This document shows positions 14,973 to 20,130 of a DNA stretch of 20,130 nt, one piece after another. This DNA comes from an uncultured Pseudomonas sp. (GTDB lineage Bacteria > Pseudomonadota > Gammaproteobacteria > Pseudomonadales > Pseudomonadaceae), in contig NZ_CAMPHV010000067.1 in the NCBI RefSeq assembly GCF_946886105.1, positions 1 to 20,130 of the forward strand, written 5' to 3'. Both the position numbers and the translations under genes were made by a program. Below the pieces are notes generated by a model. That model ran no database searches and was not told the origin of the DNA. It saw only the letters and a list, made by a program, of their open reading frames with translations. Position 1 is the first letter of the stretch; each line of letters opens with the position of its first letter.

Positions 14973-16136
14973 TTACAGGTAGTAAGCCTTCAGCGGCGGG
15001 AAGCCGTTGAATTCCACCGCACTATAGCTGGTGGTGTAGGCGCCGGTGGACAACCAGTACAGGCGATCGCCGATCGCCAGGTTGAGCGGCAGGCCGTACT
15101 TGTAGTGCTCGTACATGATGTCGGCGCTGTCGCAGGTCGGCCCGGCGATCACCACCTCTTCCATCTCGCCCTTCTTCTCGGTCCAGATCGGGAATTTGAT
15201 CGCCTCGTCCATGGTTTCGATCAGGCCGCTGAACTTGCCCACGTCGGTGTACACCCAGCGCTCCACGGCGGTGCGCGATTTACGCGAAACCAGCACCACT
15301 TCGCTGACCAGGATGCCGGAGTTGGAGATCAGCGAACGGCCCGGTTCGAGGATGATTTCCGGCAGGTCGTCGCCGAAGTCGTCCTTGAGGAAGCGGATGA
15401 TTTCCTCGGCGTAGGTTTCCAGGCTATTGGTGCGGGTGATGTAGTTGGCCGGGAAGCCGCCGCCCATGTTGATCATCTTGAGGACGATGCCGTCTTCTTC
15501 CTTGAGGCGCTCGAAGATCACCTTGACCTTGGCGATGGCTGCGTCCCACACACCGATGTCGCGCTGCTGCGAGCCGACATGGAAGGACACGCCATAAGGC
15601 ACCAGGCCCAATTGCCGGGCGAGAATCAGCAAATCCATGGCCATGTCGGTCTGGCAGCCGAACTTGCGCGACAACGGCCAGTCCGCGGTGGTCGAACCCT
15701 CGGTGAGGATGCGCACATAGACTTTCGAACCCGGCGCGGCCTTGGCGATATTGCGCAGGTCGGCTTCCGAGTCGGTGGCGAACAGACGCACGCCCTTCTC
15801 GTAGAAGTAGCGGATGTCCTTGGATTTCTTGATGGTGTTGCCGTAGCTGATGCGCTCGGGGCCCACGCCGCAGCCCATCACTTTGTCCAGCTCGTAGATC
15901 GAGGCGATGTCGAAATTCGAGCCCTTGCTCTTCAGCAGGTTGATGATCTCGACCGCGGGGTTGGCCTTGACCGCGTAATAGATGCTGGCGAATTCGAAAC
16001 CGGCGCGCAGGTCGTCGTAGGCCTTGCTGATGATCTGTGTGTCGATCACCACGAACGGGGTTTCATGCTGGTCGGCGAACGCCTTCATCTTTTTGAAGGT
16101 TTCGCGCGGATAATAATCTTCAACCTCAATCGACAT
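14973..16136 (-). CDS. speC: Ornithine decarboxylase, PLP-dependent (alanine-racemase fold type)
   Basis: The protein has 387 residues, the size of the compact fold-III ornithine/lysine/diaminopimelate decarboxylases and about half that of the E. coli SpeC type. K57 in YYAVKANP binds pyridoxal phosphate. H186 (FHVGSQ) stacks on the cofactor, GGG at 225-227 and EPGR at 264-267 hold the phosphate, and C335 in GPTCDSAD is the catalytic cysteine contributed across the dimer. It converts ornithine to putrescine, the entry step to polyamines. The ATG has GGAG eight bases upstream. The gene stands alone between a strong terminator and a long upstream region with short ORFs (see 16137-16460). Some family members also accept lysine, so substrate breadth is uncertain. 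Confidence 0.94.
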   Translation of the reverse strand: MSIEVEDYYPRETFKKMKAFADQHETPFVVIDTQIISKAYDDLRAGFEFASIYYAVKANPAVEIINLLKSKGSNFDIASIYELDKVMGCGVGPERISYGNTIKKSKDIRYFYEKGVRLFATDSEADLRNIAKAAPGSKVYVRILTEGSTTADWPLSRKFGCQTDMAMDLLILARQLGLVPYGVSFHVGSQQRDIGVWDAAIAKVKVIFERLKEEDGIVLKMINMGGGFPANYITRTNSLETYAEEIIRFLKDDFGDDLPEIILEPGRSLISNSGILVSEVVLVSRKSRTAVERWVYTDVGKFSGLIETMDEAIKFPIWTEKKGEMEEVVIAGPTCDSADIMYEHYKYGLPLNLAIGDRLYWLSTGAYTTSYSAVEFNGFPPLKAYYL

Positions 16137-16460
16137 GCGAGGGACTCCATTGGCAAAACAAGCAAAGGTGGTTAGGGGGTGCCTTACTAAGTAATAGCAA
16201 AGCGCGAACGTCTGATCAGTTTCCCCACTTTGGTTCGCCTACTTCCCAAGGCATGTCGCCGAGTACCTTCGAACCTGCCTACGAGCTGCTGCGCGTCGGC
16301 CCTACCGCGTTAAAAACCGGCTCGGAATGCTCATTTACACCAGTAAACTCCGCTTCCTCGCCTGTTTTTTTGTAGGGCTCTAGCTCGCGAGCTCGTAAAC
16401 AAATTCTTAGCGGTCTCTCGTCGTCAGTACTTGAGCCGGATGGATCGTTGCCAGCATGGA
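16137..16460 (-). promoter_or_regulatory. Long speC leader candidate with short ORFs and hairpins
   Basis: About 320 bases upstream of speC hold no normal gene but look non-random. Minus-strand mini-ORFs are: 16407-16457 (16 codons, MLATIHPAQVLTTRDR), 16302-16334 (10 codons, MSIPSRFLTR) and 16216-16254 (12 codons, MPWEVGEPKWGN), each ending in a stop. The second overlaps a hairpin TTTAC-TGGT-GTAAA. A 12-base perfect palindrome AGCTCGCGAGCT lies at 16382-16393, and TTACTTAGTAAG occurs near 16190. The layout would suit leader-peptide or riboregulator control of polyamine synthesis, but neither transcription nor translation can be shown here. Ribosome sites for the mini-ORFs are weak. Confidence 0.4.
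16216..16254 (-). CDS. Possible 12-residue leader peptide upstream of speC
   Basis: The ORF reads MPWEVGEPKWGN and then TGA, ending 79 bases before the speC ATG. A weak AAGG lies 11 bases upstream of its ATG. It has two tryptophans in 12 residues, unusual by chance, but no run of a regulatory codon. It is listed as a candidate because of its place in the leader. An alternative is that it is a chance ORF inside a structured RNA. Confidence 0.2.
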   Translation of the reverse strand: MPWEVGEPKWGN

Positions 16461-16779
16461 CGTTCGGCCGCGAACTTTAGGACCAGCAGCCCCTGAGATC
16501 AATCAAAAAAGCACTGGTTTGCCCTGCTTTTTCCCGAGCGCGGCCGATCGTCTTTTATCCTCAACAAAACGTCCGAAATGCTGCACAAATCGGGGATGAA
16601 TAAAGCTCTTTTCCCGACAATAGCCACTAGCCACACTTCACCTCGCCCCACTACCCCCAACCGAGCGGCGCCATGGCCGCGCTTCATTTGCACCTCAGTG
16701 ATCAAAGCTTGTTGCAATTGAGAAAACCGCTGCTTAACTGCTTAGAAAATCGGTAGTCCTCTCATACAGGGAAGTAGAT
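16461..16779. other. Remaining intergenic region between speC and the di-heme cytochrome gene
   Basis: These 319 bases are clearly more AT-rich than the flanking genes and probably contain both divergent promoters. I see no convincing -35/-10 pair in either direction. A loose TTGCAA followed 17 bases later by TAACTG (about 16714-16742, plus strand) could serve the cytochrome gene. A 72-codon minus-strand ORF (16499-16717) has no recognisable features. AGGGAAG six bases before 16780 is the ribosome site of the cytochrome gene. Confidence 0.5.
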
Positions 16780-18492
16780 ATGCACGCCATACTCCGCACC
16801 TCGTACCTCGCAATTCTTGGCGCCAGCGCGCTGTTGTCGGTTAGCCAAAGCCAGGCCGCCGCGCCTATTTATATGGACCAGGGCAGCGCCTGGACCGACA
16901 GCACCCGGCAGGATTATTACAGCCGCGACCAGGGTTCGCAGATCATGCCGCTGAGCTGGGCGATCGCCCTCAAGCAACCCGACGGCTCACCCTTCATGGC
17001 CGGCAGTTTGAGCCGTTACGGCTACCTGCCGAACCCGCAAAGCAATCCGCCCGGGCTGCCGGTGGGTTTCACCGCCGCCAATAGCAGCGCCGGCCAGCAA
17101 TTGGGCATGACCTGTTCGGCCTGCCATACCCGCCAGATCGAAGTCGACGGCCAGGCTTACCGGATCGACGGTGGCCCGGCGATCAGCGACTTCCAGAGCT
17201 TTCTCGCCGACCTCGATACGGCCATGGGCCGGGTGATCGCCGACCCGGCGGTATTCGACGCCTTCGCTGCCTCGGTGCTCGGCACCGTCTCATCGCCCGC
17301 GCACAAAGCCGAATTGCGCCTGGCCGTGGAAGACTGGTACCAGCGCTACCACACCCTGATCTCGCGGGCGTTGCCGCAAGATCCGTGGGGGCCGGCGCGC
17401 CTGGATGCGGTGTCGATGATCTTCAACCGCTTGACCGGCCTGGATATCGGCCCACCGCCGTCCTATATGATTCCGGAAAACATCCGCGAAGCCGTGGCGC
17501 CGGTGCGCTACCCCTTCCTGTGGAACGCCTACCGGCAGGACAAGACCCAGTGGCCCGGCTTCGCCGATAACGGCAACGACCTGCTCGGCCTGGCCCGCAA
17601 CCTAGGCGAGGTGTACGGCGTATTCGCGGTGTTCCACCCGAAGAAGGACTCCAAGGATCTGCTGAAAATCGACTACCTGTCGAACAACTCGGCGAATTTC
17701 TCCGGGCTCGCCGCCCAGGAGAAAAACATCGCTAAAATCGGCCCGCCGAAGTGGCCATGGCCGGTCGACCAGGCGCTCGCCAAGCAGGGCGAAGCCATCT
17801 ACAACCTACCCGAGGCACAAGGCGGCTGTAACGACTGCCACGGCATCAAGCGCGGCGCCTTCCGCTCGCTGACTCACGAAACCTGGGCCACACCGGTGCA
17901 GGATGTCGGCACCGATTCGCGCGAGCACGACATTCTGCAATGGACGGTGAATACCGGCGTGCTCAACGGCGCGAAAATCCCCTTCCTGGAAAAACCCCTC
18001 AAACCCACCGACACCGCCTTCAACGTGCTCGGCACCTCGGTGGTGGGTTCGATTCTGCAGCACTACGCACGGGAGTTTCTCGGCAAAGAGACCATCACCA
18101 CCACCAACGTCCTCTATGCGCCGACCACCGCCCCACTGAGCGGTGCGTTCCGCTCCACGGCGATCAAACCGAGCGGCGACTACCCGTACGAGGCTCGCGT
18201 GCTGCAAGGCATCTGGGCTGCGGCGCCCTATCTGCATAACGGTTCGGTGCCGAGCCTGGCGGAACTGCTGAAACCGGCCGCCGAGCGCGTCGCCTCGTTC
18301 AAGGTCGGCCCGGCCTACGATATTCAGGCCGTCGGCCTGGCTGCCGAGCAGAGCAAATTCGGCGACTACAGCCTCACCACAACCGACTGCAGCGCACGCA
18401 ACTCGGGTAATAGCCGTTGCGGCCACGAGTTCGGCACCACATTGCCGGACGCCGACAAACGGGCACTGCTGGAGTACCTGAAGACCCTGTAA
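16780..18492 (+). CDS. Secreted di-heme c-type cytochrome, RoxA/fatty-acid dioxygenase-like
   Basis: The protein has 570 residues. A Sec signal peptide (about 1-27, ending SQSQAAA) sends it to the periplasm or beyond. Two haem-binding motifs are present: CSACH at 112-116 and CNDCH at 350-354. The segments [11 protein letters not shown] (51-60) and [19 protein letters not shown] (476-493), with the C-terminal [20 protein letters not shown], resemble the rubber oxygenase RoxA and the P. aeruginosa di-heme oleate dioxygenases (10S-DOX, diol synthase), as I recall them, rather than classical cytochrome c peroxidase or MauG, which are shorter. C537 and C547 could form a disulphide. The start has AGGGAAG at good spacing. 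It has no operon partner. Whether it is an oxygenase, a peroxidase or an electron carrier cannot be decided here. Confidence 0.82.
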   Translation: MHAILRTSYLAILGASALLSVSQSQAAAPIYMDQGSAWTDSTRQDYYSRDQGSQIMPLSWAIALKQPDGSPFMAGSLSRYGYLPNPQSNPPGLPVGFTAANSSAGQQLGMTCSACHTRQIEVDGQAYRIDGGPAISDFQSFLADLDTAMGRVIADPAVFDAFAASVLGTVSSPAHKAELRLAVEDWYQRYHTLISRALPQDPWGPARLDAVSMIFNRLTGLDIGPPPSYMIPENIREAVAPVRYPFLWNAYRQDKTQWPGFADNGNDLLGLARNLGEVYGVFAVFHPKKDSKDLLKIDYLSNNSANFSGLAAQEKNIAKIGPPKWPWPVDQALAKQGEAIYNLPEAQGGCNDCHGIKRGAFRSLTHETWATPVQDVGTDSREHDILQWTVNTGVLNGAKIPFLEKPLKPTDTAFNVLGTSVVGSILQHYAREFLGKETITTTNVLYAPTTAPLSGAFRSTAIKPSGDYPYEARVLQGIWAAAPYLHNGSVPSLAELLKPAAERVASFKVGPAYDIQAVGLAAEQSKFGDYSLTTTDCSARNSGNSRCGHEFGTTLPDADKRALLEYLKTL

Positions 18493-18498
18493 CCCGTC

Positions 18499-18532
18499 GC
18501 GTACCGGTCGCTCAAGCGAGCGACCGGTACGC
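18499..18532 (+). terminator. Long hairpin after the di-heme cytochrome gene
   Basis: A perfect 15-base stem (18499-18513 and 18518-18532, core CGTACCGGTCGCTC) closes a 4-base AAGC loop, starting 7 bases past the stop codon. The downstream sequence GCTCGTATTCCC is not a T tract, so it may be a weak or factor-assisted terminator, or a 3'-end stabiliser. Confidence 0.6.
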
Positions 18533-18622
18533 GCTCGTATTCCCTCGGGCCGCGCGCACCCGCGCGGCAAATACCAAGCCCCCCCTGCCGATGGCAAGCG
18601 CCTGCGCCGCACGATTTCCGGC

Positions 18623-18628
18623 TATAAT
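18623..18628 (+). promoter_or_regulatory. -10 element of the prfC promoter
   Basis: A perfect TATAAT, preceded by GGC and followed by CGCG, lies 58 bases upstream of the prfC ATG. The hexamer 17 bases upstream (CCTGCG) is a poor -35. It would give a leader of about 50 bases. The spacing and perfect -10 make it the likely housekeeping promoter of prfC. Confidence 0.65.
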
Positions 18629-18685
18629 CGCGACCTTTTTCGGGAGCCAGCCTCCCCTCGATCCGATTCCTGCAGGCACGCACCC

Positions 18686-20130
18686 ATGACCACTCAGGCC
18701 GCCGAAGTCGCCAAGCGCCGCACTTTCGCCATTATTTCCCACCCCGACGCCGGTAAAACCACCATTACCGAAAAGCTCCTGCTGATGGGCAAGGCGATTG
18801 CCGTGGCCGGTACGGTGAAGTCGCGCAAGTCCGACCGCCACGCCACCTCCGACTGGATGGAAATGGAAAAGCAGCGCGGCATCTCCATCACCACCTCGGT
18901 GATGCAGTTCCCCTACCGCGAGCACATGATCAACCTGCTCGATACCCCCGGTCACGAGGACTTCTCGGAAGACACCTACCGCACCCTGACCGCGGTGGAC
19001 AGTGCGTTGATGGTGCTCGACGGTGGTAAAGGCGTCGAGCCACGCACCATCGCCCTGATGGACGTGTGCCGGCTGCGCGACACGCCCATCGTCAGCTTCG
19101 TCAACAAACTCGACCGCGACATCCGCGACCCCATCGAACTGCTCGACGAGATCGAAGCGGTGCTGAAGATCAAGGCCGCCCCCATCACCTGGCCGATCGG
19201 TTGCTACCGCGACTTCAAGGGCGTCTACCACCTGGCCGGCGACTACATCATCGTCTACACCCCCGGCCACGGCCACGAACGCACCGAAACCAAAATCATC
19301 GAGAAGCTCGATTCCGCCGAAGCGCGTGCGCACCTGGGCGACGAGTACGAGCGCTTTATCGAGCAGCTGGAACTGGTGCAAGGGGCTTGCTACGAGTTCG
19401 ATCAGGACGAGTTCATGAACGGCCAGCTGACCCCGGTGTTCTTCGGTACCGCCCTGGGCAACTTCGGCGTCGATCACGTGCTCGATGCCGTGGTCGATTG
19501 GGCACCCAAGCCCCTGGCGCGCGTCGCCCATGAGCGCACGGTCGAACCCGTCGAGGAGAAATTCAGCGGTTTCGTGTTCAAAATCCAGGCGAACATGGAC
19601 CCCAAACACCGCGACCGCATCGCCTTTATGCGCATCTGCTCGGGCAAGTACAGCCAGGGCATGAAAATGCGTCACGTGCGCACCGGCAAGGACGTACGCA
19701 TCGGCGATGCCCTGACCTTCTTCTCCAGCGAGCGCGAAATGCTCGAGGAAGCCTACGCCGGCGACATCATCGGTCTGCACAACCACGGCACCATCCAGAT
19801 CGGCGACACCTTCACCGAGGGCGAGAACCTCGGCTTCACCGGCATCCCGCACTTCGCCCCGGAACTGTTCCGCCGCGTTCGCCTGAAAGACCCACTGAAA
19901 TCCAAGCAACTGCGCCAAGGCCTGCAGCAGCTCGCCGAAGAAGGCGCGACCCAGGTGTTCTTCCCCGAACGCAGCAACGACATCATCCTCGGCGCGGTCG
20001 GCGTGCTGCAGTTCGATGTGGTCGCCAGCCGCCTGAAAGAGGAATACAAGGTCGAATGCGCCTACGAGCCGATCACCGTGTGGTCCGCGCGCTGGATCGA
20101 ATGCGGCGACAAGAAAAAACTCGAGGAATT
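18686..20130 (+). CDS. prfC: Peptide chain release factor 3 (RF3), 3' end outside window
   Basis: 481 complete codons are visible before the window ends; the usual length is about 527. RF3 is the GTPase that recycles RF1/RF2 from the ribosome after termination. Switch and nucleotide motifs are intact: SHPDAGKTT (18-26, P-loop), RGISITT (64-70), [22 protein letters not shown] (starting 86) and NKLD (140-143). Domain II segments ([42 protein letters not shown]) and the start of domain III ([17 protein letters not shown]) follow. The ATG is chosen because the family N-terminus follows it directly. The ribosome site (CAGG) is weak. It is probably transcribed alone from the promoter at 18623. RF3 is distinguished from EF-G by this domain pattern and length. 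Confidence 0.97.
   Translation, partial: MTTQAAEVAKRRTFAIISHPDAGKTTITEKLLLMGKAIAVAGTVKSRKSDRHATSDWMEMEKQRGISITTSVMQFPYREHMINLLDTPGHEDFSEDTYRTLTAVDSALMVLDGGKGVEPRTIALMDVCRLRDTPIVSFVNKLDRDIRDPIELLDEIEAVLKIKAAPITWPIGCYRDFKGVYHLAGDYIIVYTPGHGHERTETKIIEKLDSAEARAHLGDEYERFIEQLELVQGACYEFDQDEFMNGQLTPVFFGTALGNFGVDHVLDAVVDWAPKPLARVAHERTVEPVEEKFSGFVFKIQANMDPKHRDRIAFMRICSGKYSQGMKMRHVRTGKDVRIGDALTFFSSEREMLEEAYAGDIIGLHNHGTIQIGDTFTEGENLGFTGIPHFAPELFRRVRLKDPLKSKQLRQGLQQLAEEGATQVFFPERSNDIILGAVGVLQFDVVASRLKEEYKVECAYEPITVWSARWIECGDKKKLEE

Noticed and set aside
16499..16717. 72-codon minus-strand ORF in the speC/cytochrome intergenic region
   Set aside because: No ribosome site, no signal or domain, and it occupies the AT-rich stretch expected to hold divergent promoters. 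It could only be revived by conservation in relatives.
18512..19918. 468-codon minus-strand frame opposite prfC
   Set aside because: It is an antisense shadow. It crosses the prfC promoter and start, and prfC has all its GTPase motifs on the other strand.
1..20130. CRISPR array, tRNA/rRNA genes, insertion sequences, phage or defence genes
   Set aside because: No regularly spaced direct repeats, cloverleaf-like sequences, transposase or integrase motifs were seen.

Overview
The window reads as chromosomal DNA of a Pseudomonas-type gammaproteobacterium. The reasons are the high GC content, the Pseudomonas-style gene set (piuA, piuB, piuC, a fold-III-type speC, pxpABC, prfC) and several classes of Pseudomonas-like intergenic hairpin repeats. 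From memory, Pseudomonas aeruginosa also carries piuB, piuA and piuC close to speC (PA4513-PA4519), so positions 5183-16136 look like a variant of that locus. Apart from the left-edge fragment and the two right-hand genes, every gene lies on the minus strand.

Left part (1-5047). The C-terminal tail of a probable oligopeptide/dipeptide ABC transporter ATPase runs in from the left edge on the plus strand. A long hairpin repeat separates it from a convergent ankyrin-repeat protein with a kelch-like C-terminus. Upstream of that gene (higher coordinates, same strand) is a tightly coupled pxpA-pxpB-pxpC operon for 5-oxoprolinase. A terminator follows, and then a small TPR lipoprotein.

Middle part (5183-14700), an iron island. 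In transcription order from the right: an IutA/RhtA-like TonB receptor; the TonB receptor PiuA; the Fe(II)/2-oxoglutarate oxygenase PiuC; an FMN alpha-hydroxy-acid oxidase translationally coupled to piuC; and PiuB, a membrane PepSY reductase fused to flavodoxin and ferredoxin-reductase domains. Candidate Fur boxes precede the IutA-like gene, piuA and piuB. Together these suggest iron-repressed uptake of ferric siderophores followed by reduction or modification. The function of the oxidase is open.

Right part (14902-20130). speC (ornithine decarboxylase) has a strong terminator and an unusually long upstream region containing several very short ORFs and hairpins. Divergent from it is a secreted di-heme c-type cytochrome that resembles the RoxA/fatty-acid dioxygenase group. 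It is followed by a long hairpin, a clear -10 element and prfC (release factor RF3), which is cut by the right edge.

The most promising places for something undescribed are the speC leader (about 16137-16460) and the oxidase gene inserted into the piuA-piuC unit. No tRNA, rRNA, CRISPR array or insertion sequence was seen.
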